Position numbers and translations under genes: made by a program. From Xiphias gladius (Eukaryota > Chordata > Actinopteri > Istiophoriformes > Xiphiidae), in contig NC_053422.1 in the NCBI RefSeq assembly GCF_016859285.1, positions 8,798,501 through 8,862,500 on the forward strand: a stretch of DNA of 64,000 nt, in the 5' to 3' direction. Positions 52,986 to 63,013 of the stretch are shown piece by piece (the first letter of the stretch is position 1; every line of letters begins with the position of its first letter). The notes under the pieces were generated by a model. The model saw only the letters and a program-made list of their open reading frames with translations. It had not been told where the DNA came from and did no database searches.

Positions 52986-54081
52986 TGTATTTATTTGCAG
53001 GTTGTTGAATGTGTGTGCACAGATCACGCGATACGCTCTTTACAGTCTCCAGATCCAAACAGATCTACAAATGCAGCAAAAAGTGGATGTCCGCTGAACC
53101 TAACCCTAACCACCGTGGGCCGGGCGCTAGAGGAAACACAATTCTAATGGGAGGGAAAACGTTTCAATGTCTGAACAGACTTCGACAGAACCCCGACATT
53201 TGCTTTTTGCCTGGACTGGCTTCTCTCTCAGGAACAAGTCCAACACTTAGCAGTAGCTTATGGCACATTACTGTTTTCAGCTTTGGTTGCTGAAGTGAAA
53301 AAAATAATATACATTCTAATATACAGTTTAAGGCAGTGACATTCCTCTGTTACCTTTTTTAATTGTGGGCCATGGGTGTGTATTATCATAGCAACCTTCA
53401 ACACAAAACGTTTGCACATTGATGTGCAAGCTAACATTCTCTTGTCTGCTCTGTCGGCTAAACTCCGCTGCTGTTGGATAGACCGTCTCGGGCTGCAAAA
53501 TTCAAATAACTTTTAGCTGCTTCAGACAATCAGCTACACTCCAGGCAGCGTGGAAGACACACTCTCAGCAAGCAACCTCACATTACATCACGTGCCTGAC
53601 ACAGAAGCAAACGCTATTTAGTTGGTCTGTGAACACACCACTCTCTCGCAGCACTGTAAGGCACATTTTGAGCAACGAGATCAAACGAGCTAAGGACACT
53701 TCACTGTTTTTCTGTTGGCTGACTATTTTATATGGTTTTGATTTTTAACATCATTAGATCTGTAGATTATGTTTTTTTTTTTAAGCCAACATTGAACTCT
53801 GTGTCAGAGCAGCTTCTCTTACACTAGATTTCCACATGTAAAATAAACCTGACAGACCCCATTCATTTAATTGGCTGTGCAGCGAGAAAAATGGAGGATG
53901 ATTTAACATTATGCAAATTAGCAGTTCTAAAAAAATCCTACAATTCTGAAGGCACAGTTGGCAAAGAAAGGACAACCCACGCCCAATATCCCCCAAAGCA
54001 CCTGAAAATACCAAGCTACGCCTAAACTACAGCACCTATCACCAGTACCTATGTGTGATCGCACATCCAACGCAGAGGTGG

Positions 54082-54087
<6 letters not shown>

Positions 54088-54140
<53 letters not shown>
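54088..54140. repeat. (GT)26 microsatellite
   Basis: A perfect GT run of about 53 bases. Confidence 0.95.
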
Positions 54141-54143
<3 letters not shown>

Positions 54144-54546
54144 TGTCTGTGTGGAGGGAAGAGTAGCCAAAATGATTTTTTGCAATGTGGGAAGAGCTTC
54201 TTTGGAGCAAAATGATAATTTAATGAGTATATTTCTGAAAAAAAGAACAATGTTTGTTCCAAGTAATGGAGGTAAATGACTAGTTTAAAAAATCACTTTA
54301 AATAAGTAACCTCTATATTTTTCATCTGTTTTCTAGGCAATATCCCGGCTGTTATCGCCGAACATTCCCCATCTCTCTCAATTGCACCTGTCTTGATGGA
54401 ACTGACTCAATGGAACAGACCAAGGTATCACTGAGCAAGATGAAACTTTTCACAAACCTCTGCCTCTTACAGGATGGTGCATGGTCTGGTCCACACATTA
54501 TCTGAGAGAATGCTCTCCAACTTAAGGCAACATCCCCTTTCTCTGA

Positions 54547-55130
54547 ATGCAGATGAGAGCACATGCAATAGTTGAACACTTACGTTCTCTTGAAGTTGTG
54601 AAAGTCAATTCTGCCAACTTTGAAAGGGCCATCTGCACCTTCTTCAAGGGAAAAGACATTCCCTGGTCAAACCTGGTCAGAATAATGTTGGACACATGCA
54701 ACGTGATGCGAGGCAGCAAGTCAGGACTGGAAATGAGTCAGACAGGACCATTGTCCAACACTTCTTGATGTTGATGATCATTCATACCACCATATGCACA
54801 GTGCTGCAAAGAAGTTTGCAGAGCCCTTTAACATTTATCTGGAGCAGCTGTTTACAGATCTCCATACTGACCACCAGTGGGCATCATATCAGGTAACTAA
54901 ATGTACGTTTCTATTTAAGTGAAAAGATCTAGTTTGTGTTCTTGGATTCTCTAAGGCTTTGAACGGTGTGTAACTTAGTCATGTAAGAGGACAGATCATG
55001 TACCTCAGAGAAATTGCTGAATACATGGACAAACCTGCCATGAATCCCCAGAGGTTTGTCCCCCACTGTTGGTTGTCTGCGTATGAGGTTGGGATGCAAA
55101 CAGAGAATGCTGCCTGTGTACAGGGTACTA
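54547..55130 (+). pseudogene. hAT-like transposase fragment, frameshifted
   Basis: Three pieces follow the order of hAT/ZBED-like transposases. The first (to about 54735) has FERAICTFFKGKDIPWSNLV and LDTCNVMRGSKSGLE, around the second catalytic Asp. The second, in another frame (54755-54892), reads PTLLDVDDHSYHHMHSAAKK, then FAEPFNIYLEQLFTDL. The third (from about 54990, after a gap that begins GTAACT) reads YLREIAEYMDKP and RFVPHCWLSAYEV, where family members usually have RWLS. Frame changes and missing ends show that it is not functional. It may derive from a transposon or from a host gene of transposon origin. Confidence 0.6.
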
Positions 55131-55389
55131 TACTTTTTGGTTTCATCGGGAAGGAGGAAAAATCTCTGTACAATTATACATTGCAACAGCTATAAAACGA
55201 CTATCATGTCAGCGAGAAGGCACAATGAAGGATGACATTTGTGCACCAAGAGCTCGTCAAGAAATGTTTATATATACTTATTGTTAAATACTTCAGCAGA
55301 ATTTGATATGTTACTTTAAACAAGGAACTTAAATCCTGTTATGTAATTTTCTCCAAGAAGAGTTGAATTAAAGGAAGTTTGACTTGTAG

Positions 55390-55560
55390 ACTTCTTCTGT
55401 TCTGACTGACTGGTGGGGTGTCTCAGGTATTCAACCTCTGTGGAGTCACTATCAAGGCCTAATGTTACTTGGTTCGTTAGTGCTCCTGGCTGTTTTAACG
55501 ACAGTCATTAGAGTCATTGGTGTCACCCAAGGCCAAGTGTGAACGACAGTCGTTGGAGAC
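55390..55560 (-). mobile_element. diverged relative of the element at 37831-38166
   Basis: CTTCTGTTCTGACTGACTGG and the following GGGGTGTCTCAGGTATTCAA track the reverse complement of the 38066-38120 part of the TIR element. No intact ends are visible. Confidence 0.4.
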
Positions 55561-55887
55561 ACGGTAATCCATCCAGTAGTTGTTGAGACATTTCATTAAC
55601 AAATGCCAACATCGTGGTGGCACTAGACGGTAAAGTCGGGATCCCGAAAGTCAGTAGGATTTATTGACCAGGAAGCATGAATGTCTATACAAATTTTGTC
55701 CTAGTCCATCCAGTGGATTTTTGAGATATAAATCAAGTGATCTCCAAAGTCACTAGAATTTGGGAACAATACATGTATTATATTTAAAGGCAACCATGTA
55801 CTAGTGGATGAGATATTTCAGTTTGGACCAAAGTGGTTGACCGATCGACCGCCATTTCTACCCTAGCGCCACGCTGCTAGCATGACT
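55561..55887 (-). repeat. percomorph dispersed repeat, reverse orientation
   Basis: On the minus strand it reads GTCAACCACTTTGGTCC, AACTGAAATATCTCATC, CAACAACTACTGGATGGATT and similar blocks. CAACTACTGGAT matches the start of the copy at 62080-62464. I recognise the family as common in percomorph fish, but not its class. Confidence 0.55.
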
Positions 55888-56038
55888 AATAAAATCTGAA
55901 CTACTCAACAAATATTTGATGTGTTTAACCTGGTGACTTCGTCCTTTATTTGTTAATTTATAAAACAAACTATGTCCTACCAAAAGATTGCTGCAGTGTC
56001 TAGAGGCTATTATGTATCTTATGTATGCAGAATGTGAC

Positions 56039-56067
56039 ACAAGTCATTTGATTTATGCTTTAATCAG
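56039..56067. repeat. short copy of the 48630-48658 segment
   Basis: Twenty-seven of 29 bases match 48630-48658 in the same orientation. Confidence 0.7.
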
Positions 56068-56911
56068 CTGCAACAATTCTTAAAACATGTCATTTAGGAT
56101 AGATGGCCCTATGGGAATTAAACTGCATGCTCTTAAGTGTGACCATTAGTCACACAGAAGAGTGTACACAACTAACAAGGGTACACAACAGTTGATTGAC
56201 AAAAATACATTTTAAAAGAAACATACAAAATTCACTTAAATTTAAATGGTAATAGACAGCAGCAGGGGTTAAATTTGCTGAAAGCAGGTAGTAGTGTAGC
56301 TGCAAGGATGCTCAGCATTAGTATATGCAGACAGAATGAGTCCACTGTAATGCTGTGGGTCATAGATGTGGCCAGTGTGATTGGACAAGGTATAGAACAT
56401 GTGAGGGAGGGGAATTCACACGCCAAGGGACCAAACTCTATAAAAGATTTATCAGTGCGCAGACGCACCATTGCCACAAAGCTGTGTCTGTGATACTGGT
56501 AAGTAGGAAGGAAACATTGGGCTCTCAGTTCATCTCATTATGCCATCAATCCAAATCTTACAAAAATAAATAAATGAATGTAACATCACTAAGTAAGCAT
56601 CCTAGTAAACATGCCATTGTTACATACATTTCCTCACTTTAAAAAATTGACTTGGCTTACTTGTATGCCCCCTTAAACAACTGACCAGCAGAATGTATTG
56701 TGGGAGACCAAGGGGTATAAAAGAAATACATGTTATATCCTTAACAAAAACCCCCATTGTTTGAGTATAGATATACTGAGATTACAGGAATGATTACAGT
56801 ACACTTGATTCAAGGATCCTTGAAAATGAAAAACTGAACCAGTCAGCAAACATTTTGATTATTCTGAGTGAACCTGTTACCTTAATTTTCACTCAGTCAA
56901 CAAACCATCTG

Positions 56912-56925
56912 CCAGAAGATGGCAG
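56912..56925 (+). promoter_or_regulatory. CTCF-like motif, plus strand
   Basis: CCAGAAGATGGCAG agrees with the CTCF core at 13 of 14 positions. Its flank (AACAAACCATCTG) resembles the flank of the 48564-48577 site, suggesting both came with one repeat. Confidence 0.3.
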
Positions 56926-57768
56926 CAGAGTAAATACAAGGGACAATTTGTGTTCAATTTGGGGGATACAAGGCAGTACATGAAAATATAATGCTACATC
57001 TACAACTTCACAAAAACAATATTACTACTTTTACTTTGTGTGGCCATGAGCCATTGTTTTCCTTCAAAGAGACTGAAGGTGCACAAAATGGCAGCAGCCC
57101 TGTCTTGGGTGTTGTGGGCCACTTGGATATTTCACTCTATCGCTTCACTCAAAGTTTGAGCTTTGCCCTTCTTTGTAGCTGACCCTCAGTGTGCAACCAA
57201 TAGGATGACAACTGTGCGTGATGTAACCTGACTTGTGATGGGCAAAAAGGTAATTCTCTGTGTTTTAAAGTATTACTTACTTAGACAGTGTGTTTAGGAA
57301 CAACACCGTGATCTTTCTTCCATCAAAACAAGAAACGACATCACACGGGATAATAATGTTAGATAATTGATTCAATGAAACTTTTATATGGTGATATTTA
57401 TCTGCCTCAGATTATTTCATTTCACACTGGACTAACATTTGTTCTTGGTAATTTTCTCACAGATTAAACTCTGTGAAAAATAATTCTACCTAGAATGTGT
57501 TAATTATAGCTTTGACTCAAGTGTTTTTATTGAAAATGTCAAAATCAAACTACTCATGCAGTCATGTATGCTGATTGTAAAGACCTGGTTGAGATCATTC
57601 CCACATTGGTGGTACACTTGATGAAAGATAATGAAAGACCAATCAGATTCTTGTGAAATTGTCCCCTCCCATTTCATTGTTCCCTCCCATTTGATATAAT
57701 TACTGTAGGATTAATCATCTTGCAATAGAATCTAAATTAGCTGCTGTCTCAACTGGATTTGCCAGAGA

Positions 57769-57811
57769 ATGCTGATCATATTTTGCGTTGCGCTCGTGTT
57801 CACAATTGGGC
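57769..57811 (+). CDS. NITR-like gene 1, exon 1: signal peptide
   Basis: It encodes MLIIFCVALVFTIG, a short hydrophobic leader, and ends one base into the next codon at a GTAAGC donor. The length of 43 nt is identical to that of the leader exon of the second gene at 62971. Confidence 0.8.
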
Positions 57812-57938
57812 GTAAGCATGCATACAAAATTCAGCTACTGCTATTATCCACCTTATTACGGTAAATATTTGATGAAAGTATTTTGTATGAATGTAAATCT
57901 TTTTGTAATAACTGGTCTGCATTTGATTTCTCTTTTAG

Positions 57939-58271
57939 GATGCAGAGACGACCAAACCTATTTGACAGAGACTGTTAATGTTGGAGAAGATGTGACTCTA
58001 ACATGTAGCCGCCAGAGTATCCAGGGGGAATCGGGATACTTATTTTGGATCAGATTTGTTCTTGGAAACTCTCCTGAAGCCTTAGGAGCCACTTACACTT
58101 TCAGTAATGCCCACATTAGTCAGACTCCTCGGATCACAGCGAAACAAGAGCCTGGAACATTTGTCCTCCATACTACGAAAACAGAGATGAGTGATACTGC
58201 ATTTTACTACTGTGAAAAACATGTTGAGCTACGAACAACATTTCTGAATTTTACCTTTCTGAGAGTCAGAG
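57939..58271 (+). CDS. NITR-like gene 1, exon 2: V-type Ig domain
   Basis: A 333-nt exon after a TTTTAG acceptor. Canonical Ig cysteines lie in VTLTCS and FYYC, and the core tryptophan in LFWIRF. An extra cysteine sits near the start (RCRDD). The end (FLNFTFLRVR) lacks a clear J-like GxG motif. NFT is a possible glycosylation site. No defect in this exon. Confidence 0.85.
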
Positions 58272-58445
58272 GTAAATGGAGCACCACTCACTTTGTTTGT
58301 CTTTTGCAAATGAAAATATATTTTATAGGAAGAGTGTGGGGCATTTGGTTTTTAACTTTAAATAATTACTTAGGTACTCGCCACGCATTATTCCTGCAAT
58401 GTATTTCACATTTAACGGAAAAATAAGTATTTTTTTTCCTCCCAG

Positions 58446-58811
58446 AAACAGAACCTGATTCTGCCATAACTGCCATCATTGAAGACATTTCATCTGATCC
58501 AGTCCGTCCAGGAGACCCAGTGACTCTCCAGTGTTCAGTCCTCTCTGACTAAGAGAACAGAGCGTGTCCAGGAGATCACAGTGTGTACTGGTTCAGAACA
58601 GGATCAGATGAATCTCATCCCAGTGTCATTTACGCTCATGGAGACTGTGGTGATAAATGTGAAAAGAGTCCTGAGGCTCACTCTCCTCAGCAATGTGTCT
58701 ACAACTTCTCCAGGAACAATGTCAGCTCCTCTGATGCTGGGACTTATCACTGTGCTGTGGCCACATGTGGGGAGATATTATTTGGAAAGGGATCAAAACT
58801 GGACATTGAAG
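58446..58811 (+). pseudogene. NITR-like gene 1, exon 3: I-type Ig domain with in-frame stop
   Basis: The exon reads DPVRPGDPVTLQCSVLSD, then TAA at 58550-58552 where the second gene has a Ser codon (PDSREKSC). Beyond the stop the frame stays open through HSVYWFRTGSDESHPS, NVSSSDAGTYHCAVATCGE and the J-like FGKGSKLDIE to a GTAACC donor. Confidence 0.85.
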
Positions 58812-58987
58812 GTAACCAATTAATTGTCATGTAAATGTTTACATTTTGCATTTCTATTAGAAAATAAGTTAAATCCTTAAAGATCAGCTTCAAGCAAAAT
58901 TTTATCATATTATCAAGAGCCAACATTAAAGTTTAATGATATTCTTTTACTGTTTATTCACTTTTGTTGCTTTTCTTAATATTTCAG

Positions 58988-59100
58988 GAGTCAACATGGG
59001 GTCATTGTGCTTCTACTATCTGCTGTTTTGGCTTTAAGTTTGATTGTTATAGCCTCATTGATTTACACCATCAAGAAACACAAGTGTGATCGTTGTAATG
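58988..59100 (+). pseudogene. NITR-like gene 1, exon 4: transmembrane, one base short
   Basis: In the phase set by exon 3 this exon reads GVNMGSLCFYYLLFWL and stops. Shifting one base near 59003 gives VIVLLLSAVLALSLIVIASL and YTIKKHKCDRCN, a plausible membrane span and basic stop-transfer. The length of 113 nt is one short of what the neighbouring phases need. Confidence 0.8.
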
Positions 59101-59214
59101 GTAATAAAACCTGATTTTAATCAATCTGCAATTTGTTTTCAGTATAGAATGAAATTCTGTGCATCCTTACATCATTACTGACTGTTATTCATGGTTTTTC
59201 ATGTTATAGTCCAG

Positions 59215-59276
59215 CTTCTTCTGCTGCTATCCAAAAAAATGATGCAACAACCACTGGTGATCAACAATGTCAGAAG
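59215..59276 (+). CDS. NITR-like gene 1, exon 5: cytoplasmic tail, part 1
   Basis: It encodes ASSAAIQKNDATTTGDQQCQ and K after a TCCAG acceptor; the earlier AG at 59208-59209 would break the frame. The donor is GTAAGT. Confidence 0.65.
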
Positions 59277-59365
59277 GTAAGTAATTTCAAATGTAAGATT
59301 TTTTTTTTTGGCACATTTATGTTGATATGTGCTATCTAATAATGTTTTGCTATATATTTCTACAG

Positions 59366-59491
59366 ACGGATGAAGACTCGTTGGTTTATTCTGTGGCAGT
59401 TTTTGCAAGGAAAGCGGGCCGGAGTTTAGGGTCAAAAGCAGTCGAGGAACAGAGCCTGTATGCGGATGTCAGGGTTTTGGGGTTGGAATAG
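59366..59491 (+). CDS. NITR-like gene 1, exon 6: cytoplasmic tail with tyrosine motifs
   Basis: Forty-one codons and TAG. DSLVYSVAVF contains LVYSVA, one residue away from an ITIM. EQSLYADVRV contains SLYADV, matching S/I/V/L-x-Y-x-x-I/V/L. Such motifs recruit SH2-domain phosphatases in inhibitory receptors. Confidence 0.8.
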   Translation, partial: TDEDSLVYSVAVFARKAGRSLGSKAVEEQSLYADVRVLGLE

Positions 59492-59714
59492 CAACATATA
59501 CAGTGGAGATTCTAATGGTTTTAATTCAGTGCTTGTATGGTACACCATGTGGGGGATATTAGAACTATATGAGATATGGCAAGTGTTTTCTCTTGAGTGA
59601 CACAAAAAGTTAGTTATACATTCAGACTCAATCTTTATAATCAGTAACTTTTGTTCAAATTTTTTATTTTAACAGTTTAAGTCAACAAATATACAGACGG
59701 ATGACAAAGGAAAA

Positions 59715-60010
59715 AACCAACATAAAGAGTCTTATTAAGGTGTTGGGCCACCACGAGCCGCGATTCCTGGCATAGATTCTACAAGTCTCTGGAACTCTAC
59801 TGGAGGGATGTAACATCATTCCAACAAAAGATGTTCTCTCGTTCGGTGTTTTGATGATGGTGGTGCAGAGCGCTGTCTAACACGTCGGTCTCAAAATCTC
59901 CTGCAGGTGTTTAGTTGGGTTGAAATCTGGTGACTATATATATCAACAAACCATTCAGCGATCTCTGCTGCCCTGTGGATGGGGGCATTGTCTTCCCGTT
60001 TTTCCACTCA
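59715..60010 (-). mobile_element. Tc1-like transposase remnant
   Basis: On the minus strand from about 59995 it reads DNAPIHRAAEIAEWF, the conserved block around the second catalytic Asp of Tc1/mariner transposases, then a damaged SPDFNP-like stretch. The + strand text (GGTGTTGGGCCACCACGAGC, GGAACTCTACTGGAGGGATG) is the usual antisense form. Stops and gaps make it inactive. Confidence 0.75.
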
Positions 60011-62079
60011 TTTTTCAGGGTTTTTCCTTTAATTTGTCACCCATCTGTTTGTATGTGATAGCCCCATAGATAGGCTTTTTTGCACGGTAAATGTTACAAG
60101 TTTTTTCTACCGGTTTTGTTTGTATATGCTATAATTTTTCGAACGCTTATGTTGAAAGTTTATATTCAACCTTTCAATGTCACAAAAGGAACAATAACAT
60201 TCTTGGACAAATGATGGGATTAAAGAATCAAGTCATATAAACCAAACCTACAGCCTCAAATGTTTACAAATTGTATGTAATTAAAATTAAGAAATATCGG
60301 GTTTGAACATAAACAAATAACTTCATTTTAATCATGTTAAAATAATCCCAGGAATAGGAAATGTAGATTAAAGAGATATTTGAGGAAGCCTACATTTAAT
60401 GTAGATTGATGCTATTGACAACTGACAAAAAAAAAATTGCCATGAGAAAATATCCCAATAGAAATGAAAATTTTAACCTTTGTTTTTAACTTAAAAAATA
60501 AAAAACAATTATTCTTAGCTGTCTGCCTCTTGATTTGATCAAACCAGGAGTACTTTAAGCCTGACACAAAGGAGGAAACTTTTGAAAATAATCAAACCAT
60601 TAACTGTGCATCATACTATTTTTTTTGTAAGCCTGACACCAAAAAAAAAACTTTTTTAAAATGATATAATAAATATTTTCACAGTGCTAAGTGTTTTACT
60701 AAATTCAGTGATATTTTGTGAGCAGCCTACAATTTCAGGATAAGTAAACTTGTAAGTTCCACTTGCATAACACAGCAAAATAAATGACTTAAATGTCTTT
60801 TGTGCCCAAGTCCATGCTATTTATTAATTCTTTTAACTATACATTACTACATTATTGTACTCCACGCCAATGTCGTTCGTCAGCCTTGAGTAGTTTTCCA
60901 TTTCTGTTGTGTGTCGCATTTTCAGACAGCTGTGCCCATCAGGACCGCACTTGAAAATGAAGCCTATTTAGTCTGCATACCGGCATTTTCAAGTATATTA
61001 AATGTTGGTTTTTGCAGTGTTGATATCCAGCATTGCATATCGAAACACAGCTAGAATATAGCCTGTTATAATGATAATAACAGCCACCTCCAAGCCTACA
61101 GAGGATCACTAAAAATAGTTTAAGCAAACTGAGACTAAAATATGCTTCTTTGGCCTCTGCATTTAAAAGAGGGCTGCCATGATTTGTGCAAACACAAGAG
61201 GTCGCTTGTGAGAAAATATTTAACACAAGCAAAGTTGTTTTAAGCATTTGGCTGTCCAGTGCATTTAGGCTGTTTTGAACGCTGTCATTCTTACTCTGGT
61301 ATAGAAAAAACTAAGATAGTTTGACAAGGAAGGTGTCCGTCCACTAAGAGGAGTCTAATGTGGTTTGTGTGTCGACAACACAAAATGGTTCAACCACACG
61401 ACTGTTTGACAGTGATCGTGTGGCACTTTTAACACCAAAGCTAAACTAAAACAATGGATGTGATTGTTCTGTTGCACATAAATATACAAGATAATATGCT
61501 AACCATGGTAACACATAAGCGTGACAAAATGAGGGTGGGTGTTTGCCTCAGTTCACAGAAAATGAAAGTGGCATAAAAGAGAGGTCTGCTGTACTTGTTT
61601 CCTACTTCATATATGCAGCCACTCCCTTAGGGAAAGTGACTTAAGAGGTAACCATACCATTTATGTGAGAGCAGCCATTTCCCCTCGTCATACTGTGATA
61701 CGAGACAGCCTGTTTATCACTGTATCGCCACAGTTGCAGTCCCAACCGATAATGCTCATGTCCAGCTATTTCTTTTTGAGCTCTTTTTGATGACCAGACC
61801 CGATGAATGAAGCATGACGCACAGTAGAGAACAACTTGCTCTTAGTGAGTGAAATATGTTAGTTTTGTTTTGGTTTTAGCTCAGTCAGTCCGTCCAACTC
61901 TTTTGGGCCTTAAAACAACTATATGACACCATGAACCCATGAACCATAAAACAATGACATTTTGTACACACATTAATGGTTCTTGAGGATTCATTCCAAT
62001 AGCTTGTGATCAACGGACTTCTCTAGTTATATTATTCTAGTGTAACTATCAGGTTGACATTTTTGTCTTTTATTGGCTG

Positions 62080-62464
62080 TCTTAACAACTAGTGGATCAG
62101 CTGTCATGAAATGTGGTATAGATATCCAAAGTGCCCAGAGGATGAATCCTAATTACTTTGGTGATCCCCTTAACTTTTTATTTGGTGCCACCAGCAGGTC
62201 AAATTTTCAATCTGTCCAATACTTTGTCTTTTCAGATACCTTCAAAACTTGCCATCAGCCTCAGCTGTACTTTGTGTTTAGTACTAATTAGCAAATGTTC
62301 GCCTGCTAACATGCTACACTAAGATGGTGACCATGGTAAACATTAAACCTGCTAAATCGGCATGTTACTATTGTTATTGTAAGCATGTTAGCATGCTGAT
62401 GTTAGCAATTATTCTTAGTACAGAATAACACAACCACTTGCATGGCTGCAGGCTCTTAGTCTTG
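62080..62464 (+). repeat. percomorph dispersed repeat, forward orientation
   Basis: It contains ACTTTGGTGATCCCCTTAAC, CATCAGCCTCAGCTGTACTT, GCATGTTAGCATGCTGATG and GGCTGCAGGCTCTTAGTCTT, blocks I recognise from a repeat common in percomorph fish. A relative in opposite orientation lies at 55561-55887. No coding frame. Confidence 0.65.
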
Positions 62465-62970
62465 TTTACTTGCAAATTTGTGGAACGCTGATGATGCAGG
62501 ATGAAAAGTCACTAAAAGGGTTGTATTGTAAGTCACTGCCTTTAGTTAAAGACAATGGTCTTGAACAAAAAGCACTACTATAAAATTTTCTTTCTTGAAC
62601 TGACCGAAGGAAACTGAGCAGCAGGTCTGGACATATGACTTATCACAAGCATAAGCAAATGGATAGTAATGAGATTTAAGAAGGTGTGTAAAACCATGAC
62701 TCCTTCATTATGTAACAGGTTATAGAGGCGAACTGCCCAGTAATGTTATAAAAAATAATTATGCTTCAGTTTGGCGATGCCCTTTTCTATTCGAACAAAA
62801 CCACATAAGGCATAAAGTTGCATAAGAACACTGTGACAGGAAATGTACTTTTGAAACCTCTCTGCTGTGATAACCGAGTGGTTGCATCAGTCAGTGTGAC
62901 CTATCAAGACCATCTTATAATAGGATCGTCTTTACGCTTTGAAAAACCAACAACAAGAGACAACATCGTC

Positions 62971-63013
62971 ATGATTCTTTTATGGATTAAACTGCTTCTT
63001 CTCTGTCAAGGAT
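62971..63013 (+). CDS. NITR-like gene 2, exon 1: signal peptide
   Basis: It encodes MILLWIKLLLLCQG, a hydrophobic leader, ending one base into the next codon at GTAAGC. The ATG at 62971 is chosen because it gives the same 43-nt leader as gene 1. Confidence 0.85.

Larger units (their letters stand above)
51771..54546. other. intergenic
   Basis: It contains pyrimidine-rich sequence (about 51850-51950), a possible transposon remnant (52125-52985) and a GT tract (54088-54140). No gene supported. Confidence 0.6.
55131..57768. other. intergenic, repeat-rich
   Basis: Repeat remnants occupy 55390-55560, 55561-55887 and patches near 56039-56067 and 56896-56927. Open frames at 56230-56500 have no recognisable domain. 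The last 600 bases before the NITR start show no clear promoter motif. Confidence 0.6.
57769..59491 (+). pseudogene. novel immune-type receptor (NITR)-like gene, probably inactive
   Basis: NITRs are fish leukocyte receptors with a V-type and an I-type Ig domain, thought to act like NK receptors. Six exons can be read: leader 57769-57811, V-type 57939-58271, I-type 58446-58811, transmembrane 58988-59100, and tail 59215-59276 plus 59366-59491. The V domain has CRDD, TLTCS, FWIR and DTAFYYC. The I domain has six cysteines (VTLQC, ACPG, GDCGDKC, QQC, YHCAVATC) and a J-like FGKGSKLDIE. A membrane span without charged residues (VIVLLLSAVLALSLIVIASL) leads to a tail with LVYSVA and SLYADV, the latter fitting the ITIM consensus. 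Two defects: TAA at 58550-58552 in the I domain, and a missing base near 59003 before the membrane span. A sequencing error cannot be excluded for either, but both together favour a pseudogene. Confidence 0.85.
59492..62970. other. intergenic between the NITR-like genes
   Basis: AT-rich, with a Tc1-like transposase remnant (59715-60010) and a percomorph repeat (62080-62464). No other gene could be supported. Confidence 0.65.

Noticed and set aside
53101..53112. Telomere-like CTAACCCTAACC (also CTAACCCTAACC near 10119)
   Set aside because: Only two units at each place, which is expected by chance and too short for an interstitial telomere.
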